Source of the DNA: Gymnogyps californianus | Taxonomy: Eukaryota; Chordata; Aves; Accipitriformes; Cathartidae | DNA length: 64,000 nt | Direction: 5' to 3' | Assembly (NCBI RefSeq): GCF_018139145.2 | Contig: NC_059471.1 | Coordinates: 205,797,494 to 205,861,493, forward strand | Part shown: positions 51,001 through 64,000 of the stretch, piece by piece | Numbering within the stretch: position 1 is the stretch's first letter | Layout: each line of letters starts with the position of its first letter | The notes under the pieces: model-generated | Seen by the model: the letters and a program-made list of their open reading frames with translations, nothing else | The model's database searches: none | What the model was told of the DNA's origin: nothing | Program-made: the position numbers and the translations under genes

Positions 51001-52138
51001 GGAACAGTATGGATGTGAATTTTACGATGTTTAGATTGTGTGCTGGTCACATGTAGTCCTGCACAGTACTTTAAAAAGTTAATGAACAGAACACTAAAAA
51101 ATGATGCTGATAAAGGATCCTGACAAGATAGTTGGGAATTGATAAGCATTAAATGAATGTATTACAAGAAAAGGCAAGAAAAACTGTGAATAGGTAATTT
51201 TTTTCCCTGTGACAGTGCTCTGCCTCTCAGAGGAACATAAATTGGTTTCAGACTGTTGAGATTCAGATGACATGTCTAACATAATGGAAATAACCCCTCA
51301 ATACTGAGAAAATTGGAACAGTACATAAACATGACAAGTTAAACAGAGAAGATTATGGTGCTGACAACCGTGAAGCACCTTGTGGACCTCACAGCTGGCC
51401 TAAGCTTAAAAATCAGCATTTTTAGAAAGACTTGCTAGGGTACCTAGCATGTATGTCCCTCCTTTTTTAAAATCAGAACTTACTGCATAAGAAAGCAAAC
51501 CTGGATGTAGCCTTTGGATCTGTAAAACATCATCTTCTTCCTCAGTATACCCACATACCTCAGTATGCCCATATGATCACAGAACAAAACCTATGAATTT
51601 ATGCTTAAAGACCATAGCTGGCTGGAGGAATCTGGATGAACAGTACAATTAATCAGTGATGGTCATCAAATCAGATGTGATATATACTTTTTCCTTGGGG
51701 TTCCCCAAAGAACAGGTAAAAAAATAGACACTAAAGGTAGATCTGTATGCTCTTTAGCCAGTCACCATACAGTTTTGCTGGTGTATAATCCTAATTAGCT
51801 AGGATAGGAAATAGTTTGTAGCGGAATATGCCCCTGGCTTTTTTTTTGGTTTTGTTTTTAACTCTTATGAGCTAATTTAAAAAGTATAATTCATGTCACA
51901 GGGATCAACAACAAATGATCTGCTTCGGGGGAAGAGGAAGGAAAAGGTTATTTCAAATTAGAGCTTGTTAGTGCTTTTCTGACAAAGGGAGTTTTCATTG
52001 GTGAATGGTGATTCACTAAAGCCATTTTTGTGAAAAGCAGCTGCATCTCCAGAATGTATTGAACATTTAATTGGTAAAAAAATAAATAAATCAGATCTCA
52101 GATGAAATTTCTAGTTAAGTTCTAGATAAAATACCTAC

Positions 52139-52201
52139 TGACCATCTAATATTTAGCAGGACCATCTAATATTTAGCAAGCACTAAATATTAGATGTTCC
52201 T
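52139..52201. repeat. 20-bp tandem duplication plus inverted third copy (hairpin)
   Basis: GACCATCTAATATTTAGCA occurs at 52140-52158 and again at 52160-52178. CTAAATATTAGATGTTCCT at 52183-52201 is the reverse complement of AGGACCATCTAATATTTAG (52158-52176) with a single mismatch. This forms a 19-bp stem around a 6-nt loop (CAAGCA). Confidence 0.9.
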
Positions 52202-52932
52202 GATAACATGGAGCCTGAAGTAATTCATCCTATTGTAAGCAGGCCTTTATTTCTCATACCATAAGTAAGTTTTTGATCTATCAGGCAATTGACAGTTCTA
52301 GACTAAGTTCCTCTATTTCTCAGTGGATGTTCTCTTTGGTGAAATTTTTTAAAAGGTCTAGGACTCAATCTTGGTAGGAAGCGTTTTAAACTTAATAATA
52401 TTTCATAGGCTAGAGGAAACCAATTACAATCCCATTCTAGTTTCAACAGAATTATATGTCCAGCTACTCAGAATTTAATAATTCAGAAATTATTGCTGCA
52501 ATTTGAAAATATTAACAAATATACAACAGAAAGCAAACAAAAATATCTTCAGATCCTCTATGGAACAGTTTTTCCATGAAGAATGTTCTGAAAGTTGTGT
52601 GTTCTGCTATACAAAGAAAGACCTTAAATGGGAGGCATGACGAACATCTATCATTCTCCTTAATCTGGTAAAGATTATTTACTGTCAATGAGAACTGAAA
52701 AAAACAGTGTGCAAGTAGCTATCACATATTAATGAATAAAAGTGGGTACCTCTGTGCACAAACACAAGTCATGAATTTTTATTCATCCCTTTCCTAACAT
52801 GAATGAGTTCGAAATGCAACTGAATTGCAACTTCTATGCCAGCACTCTGCAAGAGATGCATTTTGATTTAATGACAAAAATATGTACCTTGTTATTCTGC
52901 AGTTCTTTACCTCTCAGACAATATAGGGGAGC

Positions 52933-52952
52933 AAAAAAAAAAAAAAAAAAAA
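52933..52952. repeat. 20-A homopolymer
   Basis: Twenty consecutive A after GGGGAGC, followed by GCTTGTG. No retrocopy or SINE body is recognisable immediately upstream on either strand. Confidence 0.9.
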
Positions 52953-55159
52953 GCTTGTGAATACTTCAGAATTAATACTCACTCTCTAGAGACTAGGTTT
53001 GATCCTCCACCTCCAAAGTTTCATTTCAGAGGCATTAATTTTTCCTTCCTAAATTTGTTGGGTTTAATTTGCAACATTATTTCCAATACAGAAAATGAAT
53101 GTTTTATTACTTATTATATTGCATTCTAAACCACTATTATTTATTTTTTATTTCTATTATTCTTTGAGATCTTTGTGTATTTCCAAATATAACCTTCGTA
53201 GTTTTAAATAGCAAAAGGGAAAGTGGTAGCAGTATATTTTAATTTAAGGCTCTTTTTCTGACTTCATAATTACAATGATGCACATCATCTTTGTGTTTTA
53301 TCACCCCAAACTGTAAAACTGGTGTAACAGAACTTTCCCCTTTTGTAAAAATCTCTGAAATCCCTAGAATTTCTGTCTAATTTTGTTTCTTCATTACTAA
53401 CTCACATTTAAATAGCCACAGAAATGATGTCAGAGTTACAGCTCAGGAGGAGAAGCATCATCAGTCCTTAGTTCCAGCATTCAAGCCTTTGATCTGCAAT
53501 GTGCAGAATATGCCAACCTGGGATGCTGGTGAAGAAATTACTTTTTATTTTGTGGCAATTTAGCCGATTTTGATTTGGTGTTTCCTTCCCACCTGAGACG
53601 GAATCCCAGGTTAGCCAAAGATTTGTTAGATCTGCCTAGACTCCTTCTTATAGACAACTCCAAAGGCTTTTATATATATATAAAACCAAACCAAAACCTA
53701 AACCACCAGGCTTTATTATAACTAAAATACATAAGTTTTCAAATAGAGAAAATGTAAAATGATTAGGTGAAGAATATAGAAGCAAAAGGTGTTTCTGAAC
53801 AGCTTGCCCTGCTCGCTATGTCCCTACATTACAGGAGCCTGTTTCCAGCGAAATCAATGACTTCTTGAGTTAAAACAAGCTCTGTATACTCCCTGCCGGT
53901 TCCCAGAAGATTTTTATCCCATTCCCTCTGGGGCCTATGTGTCTGCTCCTTGCTCTTCTCAGCAGGTTCCTGGATTAGGCTGCAGATGTCCAGCTCTCTA
54001 CCCTGAGTCCTCTTCCACTTGCTCAGATCCCACAGCCATTGGAAATGTCTCTCCGTGAGGAGGACCTCAGGGAGGAGCAATCTGTCTTCGCTGCAGGAGG
54101 ACCTCCCTGACCCAGGTACTTCTCAGAGGAAGGAAGGTCGCATACAGGCTTGGAAGAAACCAAATATATGCTCTCCATCAGACTGCTGTTATCTACTTGA
54201 CACAGAGGATGGTTGTAGCTGTTTTAAGTAAATAGATTCTCATGTTAACCATAAATGTCTTTCAAGCAGTTTTATAGCTAGCAGACTCTGGTACCCAGAG
54301 TGTTGTAGGTCAGGGACTGTGCTTCCTCTCTGCTGAAAAAAAGGATCATCCTACAACACGACTCCTTAGAGAACTGTTTAAATGACCTAAAACATTTTTT
54401 CTGAATCTCTAATTCTTCACTATCTGGTTTCTACCCTTTCAGCTCTGTTTTAGACCACTTTTCCCAAACCAGGTCCTTTTCTTCCATTTCTACAAGCTTT
54501 TAATGAACAACTGCTTGCAAGATTCCTCACAGGAAATAAATTCTGAAATGATATGCTTAATTGTCTGCACAGGAAATGACACATATTATAGGAGCTGGGT
54601 ATTAAGGAAACATCTTTCCATCTACTTTGCACATGGACAATTGAATCAGCCATTACTTTTGCTAATGAAGAACTGTATGGGAAATCCTAGAGAAATCCCA
54701 CATTTCAGGTCATTACTAACAATAATAGAAACTTTAGCTAAAGATAAGACTCCTGCAACAGGCTTGATCATTGCATAGTATATGGAAGTGTCACGTAATA
54801 ACTTTGAAGTAAATGTGGAAATTGGAATAAAGGATGGAAAAACAAATATGAACTTAAGAAGCGGGGAAAAATGATCTGGAACAAGTTCTCATTGATTTTG
54901 TTAACATTCATAATAAATGCAGTAAAATAGCTTACCAATGGCATCTTACTGAGAAAAACATATAAACAGTAAGTTTTATTTTAAGAAATAGTGCTGAATT
55001 TGCCTTTTTCATTGTGGTGTTATGCTCAGCTCATTATCCGTAATGATTCAAAAGCACTTTGGCAAGTTTGGGCTGCATTCTTTGCTTTGTGTTTCAGGAA
55101 TTAATTTACACTGACTGCATAAAAATGCTTTCTGTTTGCTGATGCTTAATTTATTAAGT

Positions 55160-55610
55160 ATTCCACATTGCTCTTATCAGTAATGTGTCATCTGTCCAAT
55201 GACATGGACCAATCTCTCTGCCATCTGTAAACTTTATCAGTATTGTTTTTATGTTTTCTACAGGATCTTCATAAAAAGTGTAATATAGTCAAAAGCCAAG
55301 AACTTATCCTAGAAGAAGCTCATTAAAAATAAATTACCTCACTGATATCCTACTTATAGTTATGTTAAAAGATCAATCAATTAACCAATTTTTCAATTCA
55401 ATGTAAGCCATAGTAATTTTACTTGTTTCCATTTTTAAATAAGGAGTGGGGCTGTTGCATCTAAAGCCTTATGAAAGTCCATTATATAAAAACAATTAAA
55501 TTTTATAATGAAACTTGTAACATTAATAAAGATATTAATATATATTTAAACTGAAATAATCTATTTTCTGCAAGCCCACATTTATAACTGCCCTTTTATA
55601 AAGAAACCCA
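55160..55610 (-). mobile_element. Ancient CR1 ORF2-region remnant
   Basis: In order on the plus strand are TCTGTAAACTTTATCAGTAT, CCAATTTTTCAATTCAATGT, AAAGCCTTATGAAAGTCCAT and TCTGCAAGCCCACATTTATA. These line up with the reverse complement of a CR1 reverse-transcriptase downstream region (cf. the avian phrases AGCAAACTT, CAGTTTTCAATCC, GCCTTACTGAAGTC). Diverged and AT-drifted, so clearly old. Confidence 0.6.
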
Positions 55611-57014
55611 GATTACTTTCTATGGTAGCATAAATGGGATTTCAGATTTAGCTATAGTGCATGAGACAGATTCCAACCTTTGTGATAATACAGTTTTTTT
55701 TTTAATATCTTCAATTGTTCTATGCTTGCCTCTGGTGTGTGGGCAGGACTCATCTCAGGCACCCTTGTCTGGCTGGCTGGTCAGCTAAGCTAAGGTCCTC
55801 AGCCAGACTTCTCTGTAATCAGTGGAGCATGATGGGTGAACTCAGAGAACAAGCTGCTTAAGCAATGACTGAATAAAATGACGTAAGTCATCTTCAGGCG
55901 CCTATTTTCCACTACTGACTGCAGGGGTAAGTATTTTGATTAGTGTAGACTAGAAATCTAACTTTTTTATAGTTAAATTGAGATTCATCTGACCAAATGT
56001 GAGTGGAAATTTCAATATGAAACTTTGGTAGGTGAGTTTTTAAAAACTTTAATAATCAACAGGGAAGAATAGTCTCTTTTAGAATACTATTCATTTCAGC
56101 TGCTTTAGATGTTTACAGTAGCTGAATGGCACCATAGAGGTGCCTGTTTTCCTCATCATACAGCGATCCCTGCTTGCTGCCCAGCTCGGATGAGGAAGGA
56201 TGCCCTGTAGCTGTCTACGCAGGATCCCTGATAAAACCAGCTGAGGTGAATGTGGCTATATGTGTTGCAAGGCAAGCCTGGGAAGATAGGCTGAAGCATG
56301 TAGCATGTAAAACAGTTTCAGCTTCTTTGCCTTTAAGGACCTGTAAAAACTTACATTGACAATTAATTATCATGAAATGACTGTTTAAAAAGGGCCATTT
56401 TGACTGAAACTCTATATAGCTGATTTTTCTTTTAGTACAATGCATCCTAATGTGCTTCTATTAGGATAAAGAGCTTGAGAAAGTTGAAAGTCTGGTATAC
56501 AATAAACAAGTTACAAGATAAACCTCTTGCTTAATTAAGATTAACCTTAGTAGAAATAATCGTTGCAGTTGATGTCCATGTAGTGAATGTTGGCTGGAGC
56601 AGACTATCTAGCTGTTCCTATTTTAGAGCCAACACCACAAGCTATTGAGATCTCTCAGGAATGCTATATAATAAATAAATAAACAAACACTGTGTTATTT
56701 TTCAATTATAGGGTGAGAATAATTTTCTGTGTATGTAATCTCAATGAACACATCTGGCAAGCTGAAATCAAAAAGCATGTCTCATTCTTTCTGTTTGCAT
56801 CAATTTCTAAAGAACCTTCATATATAAAGAAATATGTATTTGCTTTATATAAATATATACATTTAATACAGTGTAATAAGGAGACAAGATTAAATAACTT
56901 CTCTTTCTCTCTGAGAAGTACAGTGGAAGATGTTTAAAATTATCCAGATGGTGATTTATTACATTCACTCAGAGACCCTCTCTTTTAGCACCTTGGGCCC
57001 CCAAACATGAGAAA

Positions 57015-57150
57015 GATGGAGAACCATAGAATAATATAAGTGTTTAGATTGCAAGAGGCAGTTGGAGTTCACCTAGTCCAACCTCCTGCTCAAAGCAAAG
57101 CTAAGTTCAAAGACTGGGCTGACATTCAAGAATGACAGCTTCTCTGAATT
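57015..57150 (-). mobile_element. CR1 3'-end fragment
   Basis: The plus strand reads ACCATAGAATAATATAAGTG and then CACCTAGTCCAACCTCCTGC followed by CAAAGCAAAGC. This is a clear reverse-complement CR1 3' end. Confidence 0.85.
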
Positions 57151-57930
57151 GCTCAAATGAAGAAAAATGGAGCCAGACTGACAAGCAATAAACATACAGA
57201 CTGAGGAAGGACCTGGGTAAAACATGGGAAAAAGCTAGTGAAGAAGGGCAGAAATTGGATGGAGATGACTGTCTTTGGCTCTACCACATTTGTTGGCTCT
57301 CACTGACCACAGATCAAAGCCCTGTGCACTTTTCTTTTCCCCAGACTTCTCTCTGGACTGCTGTAGGACCTCCCATTGATGTAATCATCCTTCATTTTGG
57401 TTACACAGTTGAATTATTCTGCCAGAATCTTTCCATCTTCCTTTAGTAATTCTTGATACTTATTCCTGAGAACATTACATGTTAAATAGCATGAGGCTTA
57501 AGAGCTATGCAAAAGAGCAGCTAGGTCTTCTGATACACTATCCCACTAGGATCATATTTACAAAATAAAAAGGAACAAGTTTCTCCACTGGTCATTCCGT
57601 TTTTTTCCTTAAGGAACAGATTAAGGTGTCTTCTGCGCTATTTCAGAGATATGATAGTGTTTATACTGCAGTAGAGAGGTGCTGCTTGGCCCCGGATGCC
57701 TAAAATAATCACATTTATTGAGAACAAGTAGTTTAAAATACAGAAATTATTTCACATGGATAGTAAGAAAAAGCTGTTGACTTTGTATTGACAAATGTAT
57801 TTAGTTAAGCTATTAAAATATATGCAGATAATACTGTGGTATTTCCCATAATCAGCAAACCTTTTCTATGATGCTAACTAATCCCTGAAGTATTACTTAA
57901 TGATTTTTTTTATTCTTTAAGAAAAACTGT

Positions 57931-57986
57931 ATTATTATTATTATTATTATTATCATCATTATTATTATTGCTATCATCATCATTTA
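57931..57986. repeat. (ATT)n microsatellite with ATC interruptions
   Basis: Mostly ATT units, interrupted by TATCATC and GCTATCATCATCATT blocks. No associated gene. Confidence 0.95.
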
Positions 57987-60900
57987 TCCTTTTAAAATAT
58001 TAGCAAACTTTCTGCTAGGGAAAAAACAACTCATTGTAGAAATGGAAATTAATTGATAAAATGAATTTAAAGATCATTAAAATATTTTCTTATTCAAAGG
58101 TTTTGAGTCTGTGCTTTTATTCATGCATATAGAGTCTTTTCCTAATTATCACAGGATCTTTAGAAGTTCTCTATCTAGAACACATGAAATGCAATAAAAA
58201 ATGCTTACATTAGAGAAAAAAGAATTCTAAAAAGTCCATTAAATAAAATTTGCACCTAACAGAAATATACACTAAAAATAAGGTGACCCTAGGAATGTGT
58301 GCACAGAAAGCTTGCCTTCTTTTAGCTCATGGTAATAAAAGGTACAAAATAAATAGAAGTCAAGATTTTTCGTGTTTACCAGACAGGAAAACTGCACAGT
58401 ATGTTTCTCATACACTGAAATACTGTTCCAAGTTATGACAAATCTGGCTTTGGAAAGGAATTTATTTCTTTCAGAAACCTGTTTTGACACACTTGGGAGT
58501 CAACTGTCAGAGTTTGTGCCTGACAGCTTTGGCTTCCATGTCCTTTTTTATACTGTAATCTGAAGGTGACCCAGCAAAGGTGTATGTATCCTGGTGTTGG
58601 TTTTGATTGTGTTTGAATTATGAGTCACCTAAAGGCTTCCTGAGAAGGGCAGTGTTGTATTTAATACATGTATGCTCTTGGTTTATAAAAAAATAAAAAA
58701 GTTGAGCATTACTCATAGAGGGCAAGTGTAGCCATTGGTAAAGCCTTCCTTCCGTTTTTAAGAATGTAAAAGAAAATTGCTTAAAGAATTGTACAGGGAT
58801 AAATACCTCATCTAGAAGACTAATTTAGTTTCTGCTTTTTTACTGGATAGGCAAACCACAGGAGCCAAGAGACTTTTGTGGCTCTCGTAAGTGGTTTAGG
58901 AAGTGCCTGAAAATCACACCTTCCCATCTCCCCAGTGCTGTGTCTCGTGTTTGTAGCACAATAGATAATGTACTCACTTGTTTCATAGTGTATTAGCTTA
59001 CTTTATTACTATAAAATATTGCACTATATTACAAATCACCACGTCACAACGTCTACACAATGTACTTTGACAACAGATTTGGAAACCCAACAAATGTTGT
59101 TTAATAGGACATTACATTATACTGAACCAACAGAAACATTGTTCAAAACATTTAGACTAAACTTTAGACATGCCTCAGTACACAAGCACAGGTTGTATGG
59201 TACTTTTTTAGAGTCCAGCTCTGTAGTTCTCCCTCCTTAGGCTGCCATCTCCCAGATCTCCTCTGAGATTCACTCAGAGCCTAGACTATGGGCAATGAGG
59301 AAAAAAATGAGTTTCTTTATGCCCCAGTGTTGCAGTAGGTTCTGCCATGTACCATGCTTGGGAGGTATTTGGCTTCAAAAGATGCCATTTTTCACTGAGA
59401 TACACAGTCCAAGATAACCTGGTTAGTTTTCTGATAATACTGCTTGCAAGAACAGAGGAGAAACTTCTCTGGCCTGGCCAGATTCCAGCACAGGCAAGCC
59501 AAAAAGTCTGTTTTCTCAAACAAACTGTTCTTCAATTAGTATTACTTCATTCACTAAAATCAGTAAGACTGAAATCACTCTGCAGTGCTGCCAATAGAGT
59601 TCTTGGGTTCTAGCAGTGATGTGGGCTGCAGCTGCCAGACACAAACGTGCCCTGCACTCCTCAACAGAGACAAGTAGTTGCCTGTCCCGAAGGCAGAGTT
59701 CCTGCAGCTCTGCACAAAGCCTAGGTGCATGGCAAGTCTCTGTGTAGACCTAATAATGATAATGTCTGACTGATTACTGTATGTAGCCTCATCTTGGGCA
59801 TAAGAATTTAATGGCAAAATAGCCACTGGAGCAATGGTAGTTACCTCTTTATGACATGCAATGATAAGAATCTATGTCTACACACTTGTATTTCTTTTTG
59901 CTAAAAGGTCTTCTAAAGGGACCTATTTCTCCAGTGTGCAAACTAACTCCTAATGTCAACAAGAGTTAGGCACACACATCCCTCAGAGAAGTGTCCCCAT
60001 AAGTTTTAATAGAAGCACTGTTCAAATTTAATACAGACCATGTAAGCCTACATTAGAAAACAGTTTCACCAATAATAAAGGTACTTTTGAAACAAAATGC
60101 TTGCTAATAGTCATTAAAAACCTTCTATGCAATATATGTAAAAAAGATTTATCTAATGCTTTGCAAAATTGTCCACAAATGTACCACACAGTGTACAAAC
60201 ATTAATAAGAAAGAAGCAGCAAAACAATAACACTATCACTTTGAAATGCAATGCAATTAATACTACTTCCATTAATACAGTGTAATAGCTACTAACTATT
60301 ATTGATGTCTATTTTTTCAGGAATCCATATTCATTAAGGAGGTCTATGGTTTCTTTTTCTTTTATTCAGAAATATGGAAGCAATTGCACACTGTTTCACT
60401 GCTAATCAGAGCTATACAAGAAAAGATATGAAAGTCTCATTAGTGTGAATTTTAGGATAAGTGGTCTCCTGCCACGACTCCCTCTGTTCAAATTTGTCAT
60501 TCCCTGTGCTACTGGGAGGTTATAATTTCTCTTACTAACAAGATTTAGATTGAATCCCTTCATAAACTAGGTTATATACATAACTTATTTTTTAGTTTAC
60601 CTGCTATAACATGTAAAATATTTATTAAAATAGATTTTATACCAGATGATTACAACAAGATGCTTAAAAAATATTTCAAGTTAATCCAAAGTATAAAAAA
60701 GTCTCAAGGTGTAGGACAAAAAGGACATAAATAATTTGAAGGTTACTAGGTGAGTACATATCTCCCAGCTAAAAATATGATACTCTGTAAGGTGAGACAT
60801 GCCTTGTAAAAATGAATCTGGAAAGCAGTGTTTCCAGGAGTTATGGTAATATAACTGCAGTATTTCTTGCATGGTAACAGTATTTTCTAAAAATCTTTCA

Positions 60901-63900
60901 GAGATTTTATTTCTGGAATTAATATAGGAAAGACAACTGTCCCTCTCACAGGGCTGTTATGAAACCATCTTGCACAAAACATTGATATCTATGTAGGGAA
61001 GGTAGGAAGGGACAAGTGGCCAAGGCTGGGGGTGGGGAAAAGGGCAACATGACATCTAACAGCAAAGTCAATGAAGTGGACAACGTAGCATGACTCACAA
61101 TATTTTTGATCATTAAATATTTCTGGCATTACTAGCTAAGAACAGCAACAAAAATGAGCCAAAAAATGAAACAACTCAAAAGCTAGCATGAGAAGGATAC
61201 ATTTACAGAGAACTCATGCTGAGGAAACTGTTGAATTTATGATGCCATATAAAAGCTCATAATTTTGAGATGGAAAGGAAAAAGGTCAGCTATGAACCTT
61301 TGTTTTCCATTGGTTTTAAAGCAGACAGACCCAGGAACAACAGAGCACTTCACAGAGGGATGGCAAAGCAAAATGGTGTGGTAAATTGGAACGAGAAAAT
61401 TGAAAGAGGATGTTTTAGCAGCATGTTGGACAGAAGAAGGTTATGTCATTGACTTCTAGGTATCAATGGTTAGCATGGTTCACTTCAAATGGGTCAGTGG
61501 TTCACTGCTATGTTCACATGCACATTCCCTTTCTGGGATCATATGTCCCTTCAACTCACAAACAAGAAATATATGTGCCATTTAAGAATACACCAGGGCT
61601 AAAAATGCAGATGTTTCCAAATGGATCTAAGTTCCTCTCAACATCTCAAGAAATGGGAGAAAAGCAATCAGGACCAAATGTACAGTTGGAGTAACTCTTT
61701 GGAGAGGAGAAAGTATGGCAGGAAGCAGGAGAGCTATCAGACCTTGTATCTCCCAATATCTCTTGTCAGAGACAACAGAAAGGCGCATACCTTCATGAAC
61801 AAAGTAAGCATGAACAGACTACTATTAATTCAGAGTAGCCATAAGAAGCAATTAAACCTAGACTGGGTTCCTTTAGGAAGCAACTGGAAGGAAAAATTTC
61901 ACCAATGACTCAGAGAAGTAAAAGAGTAGAGACAGTAGGATGATAGAAAACCTCCATAAGTCCCAAATCAAAAACCCACACCATCCTGTTAGCAATTTCA
62001 TTTCTTCAAACCCTCAGTACTGTTGACTAGAAAGTCCTGAATTGGGGATGATCAAGCCATGAGATACAGGGTCTCCAGTTTGCACTAGGTACTCTCTTAA
62101 TATTTTGAATGAAGAACTGCAGAAGCAGAGTCAAAGCCCTAGAGACCTCAGTGGTGGGCTGAGGTTGTGGAACCAGGAGGTGAGAACTGCCTGGGCCAGA
62201 CTAGTGTTAGCAGGGTGATGGTGCTGCCTGTAGCTTTATCTTGTGCAGCTTTCCAAAGAGAGAGGACAACTTGGAGAAAAAGAAGTATCAGCATTCCTGA
62301 CTAGAGGAATTGAAAGACATCTTATAGGAAGCCTGGACAAAAAAAAAAAATTCATCTCTTTGGCAGAGAGGTAAATCTGAGATCAGTCCATGGAAAGGGC
62401 ACCAACAATGTAGTATTCCTTCCATTGAAGTCTGCCTATTTTGAGGGGCTAGGCTTATCCACTAGAATATGCAGAGATGTTTTTTGTGAAACTTCTGGCT
62501 GTTTTGGAAATTGCTGATGCTTTGTGTGATGTACTGGTATCTGTTAGCAGTCTGAAGGAGTTACAAACTGCTACTGCGGTTTATACAAAATCTGAGAAAG
62601 ATACTTGGCCATCCTTTTATTCTCATAGTTTACACACACGTAGTTAAATTCTCTCTCCTCATCTTGACTGTTTATGCATTGTGTGCGGCCCATGCTATCT
62701 CCCATATCGTGTCAGGGTGAAACTGGCTGCTGGCTTATTCCAGTCCCATGCCAGGAGTGGGCTAACAATTAACCAGTATGGACAGTGTGTCAGTTCTCTG
62801 GCTCCGTTTTGTACTAACAGTCTCAGTTGCTCAGAGCCTGTTTGGATTCCACCATTATAAAATAGCCATCTGATGTAGGAACTTTGTCAGGCTCCCACTT
62901 TTTGCATTTAGTTTAAATGTTTCACTCACAGTACTTGTTTAGGAGTTGCCATAGCTTCATGAATCAGTCCTGGGTTGTCTTCAGATTTCCTTAACAACAG
63001 TATTTCAGACATAGTCTTGATGGATCTACATTTGAATGCGTCAGTTCTTTTTTAGACAGGAACACTTCTGGGGCTGGGCTGCTGTCTATACGTTCATATA
63101 TTTCAAAAGTACTTTCCAAAAGAGATGGCATATGTCAGGTACTTGGATAGCTCATTTAGTAGAACACGCCAAAACTAATTTTTGATGTCCTAATTAGTGC
63201 TTAATTTTGCTTTACATAATTTTGGTACATACTGCTTCAACCACTTAGTGCTGTTTTTCAGTAGTTCTGGACTAATGCAGAATTTCTGCTCTATCCACAT
63301 TCAGAAAGACTGATTTTTGAGAGCTCTTCCACACTGTTTCAGCAGCCTATACTCAATGCAGACTGCTGCAGAAACTGAGGATGAAGTGTGAAGGCTGAAG
63401 CAAAGCTGGAAAGGGCTAAAGCTGTTTAGGTAACAAATACTTTCATATCTTCTTCTTCCCTTCTTTTTTTCTATTCATGTTTCCTTTTTTTTTAGGCAAC
63501 ACTTTTCCACCATTTTTTCCTTTCATTTTATTTTTTTTCAGTACGAACACTTCTATCAGCTTATAGTAATCAATGGACACTATATGGCTGGTCAGCAAAA
63601 ACAGATGCAAAGAAACGGAACTAAGCAGCGCATCTGTGTTTAGCAAAGAACCTGACTAATAAACAGAAAGAAGATTGTAAGATCTCCAGCCATAGAGTAT
63701 CATAGTTGTCATCTAAACAAGTGCTGCTTATTATTTTCTTAGATATACAATGATATTATTTCCATGACTTTTTTTTTTTTAACAAGCAGATAAATTACTA
63801 CTTCTGCTTTAGAAATTTTAAAATGAGTACACTACAAATTCAGTGGGACTTCCTCCAGCTGGATTGTACCCCATGACAAGTCTCTGGTGTTGGTTCAGAC

Positions 63901-64000
63901 AATTTTCTTTAGTGGCCTCTTTAAATGTGCGTACTGCTATTCCCTCCATCTTTTTGAAACTTGCAGACCTTTCCTCCCTCTGCATACTCTGGGTGTCGAC

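Larger units (their letters stand above)
40016..64000 (-). other. MAGI2: MAGI2 upstream intron (partial), no exon found
   Basis: The sequence upstream of the 32-nt exon should be a phase-1 intron preceded by the PDZ2 exon. I looked on the minus strand for the end of PDZ2 (the conserved segment before GFFSPW) and did not find it, so the intron probably extends past 64000. Long introns are typical of MAGI2 in vertebrates. Contents: TA/CA repeat at 40196-40233, CR1-related sequence at 55160-55610 and 57015-57150, ATT repeat at 57931-57986, a 20-A run at 52933, and hairpins at 47982-48018 and 52158-52201. Several mid-length open frames are non-coding noise. Confidence 0.75.

Noticed and set aside
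53790..54120. GC-richer stretch ending in CCCAG|GTACTT, resembling an exon with donor
   Set aside because: The encoded peptide is unrecognisable and the acceptor is unclear. It could be a noncoding RNA exon, but sequence alone does not support this.
61270..61910. Cluster of overlapping plus-strand open frames
   Set aside because: Three short frames without recognisable domains, no splice phase fit, and low-complexity composition typical of the intron.
1..64000. CRISPR arrays, tRNA or rRNA genes, bacterial operons
   Set aside because: None seen. The window is vertebrate intron/exon sequence and such signals are absent by eye, though short structured RNAs cannot be excluded without a covariance-model search.

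Overview
This is a vertebrate, almost certainly avian, genomic window. It is AT-rich, intron-dominated DNA with one recognisable protein-coding gene, read on the minus strand: MAGI2 (S-SCAM/AIP1), a multi-PDZ membrane-associated guanylate kinase scaffold. The bird assignment rests on CR1-type LINE fragments with the typical avian 3' end and on a ~1.1 kb LTR that I recognise as an avian (probably neoavian or passerine-type) endogenous-retrovirus LTR. Both identifications are from memory, without a database search.

Layout, in transcript order (high to low coordinates). 64000-40016 is upstream intron with no exon found. Six coding exons follow: 40015-39984 (32 nt), 33972-33783 (190 nt), 23043-23002 (42 nt), 17757-17666 (92 nt), 11872-11680 (193 nt) and 8571-8323 (249 nt). 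8322-1 is downstream intron. Intron phases at every junction are compatible and the joined frame stays open. Together the exons give 798 coding nt: the linker after PDZ2, all of PDZ3 (split over two exons), the next linker, and the start of PDZ4. The gene's start and end, and the WW, guanylate-kinase-like, PDZ1, PDZ2 and PDZ5 segments, lie outside the window.

The features most worth attention concern how MAGI2 isoforms may be made. (1) The 42-nt exon can be skipped without changing frame, and its donor is GC rather than GT. The same intron has a weak acceptor, with a second in-frame AG 21 nt upstream. (2) A CpG-rich block at about 10540-10885, inside the intron before the PDZ4 exon, carries on the minus strand an ATG in excellent context, five codons and a donor whose phase exactly fits the PDZ4-linker exon. 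This is a candidate internal promoter and first exon for a short MAGI2 isoform. The same block has a consensus donor on the plus strand, so it may be bidirectional.

Other content: one solo LTR (36117-37246, antisense to MAGI2) with an internal ~48-bp degenerate tandem repeat, five CR1 fragments all in the MAGI2 sense orientation, a few ancient SINE-like pieces, microsatellites, homopolymer runs and two strong hairpins. I found no tRNA, rRNA, CRISPR, operon or bacterial/viral gene system. Most of the window is unremarkable intron.
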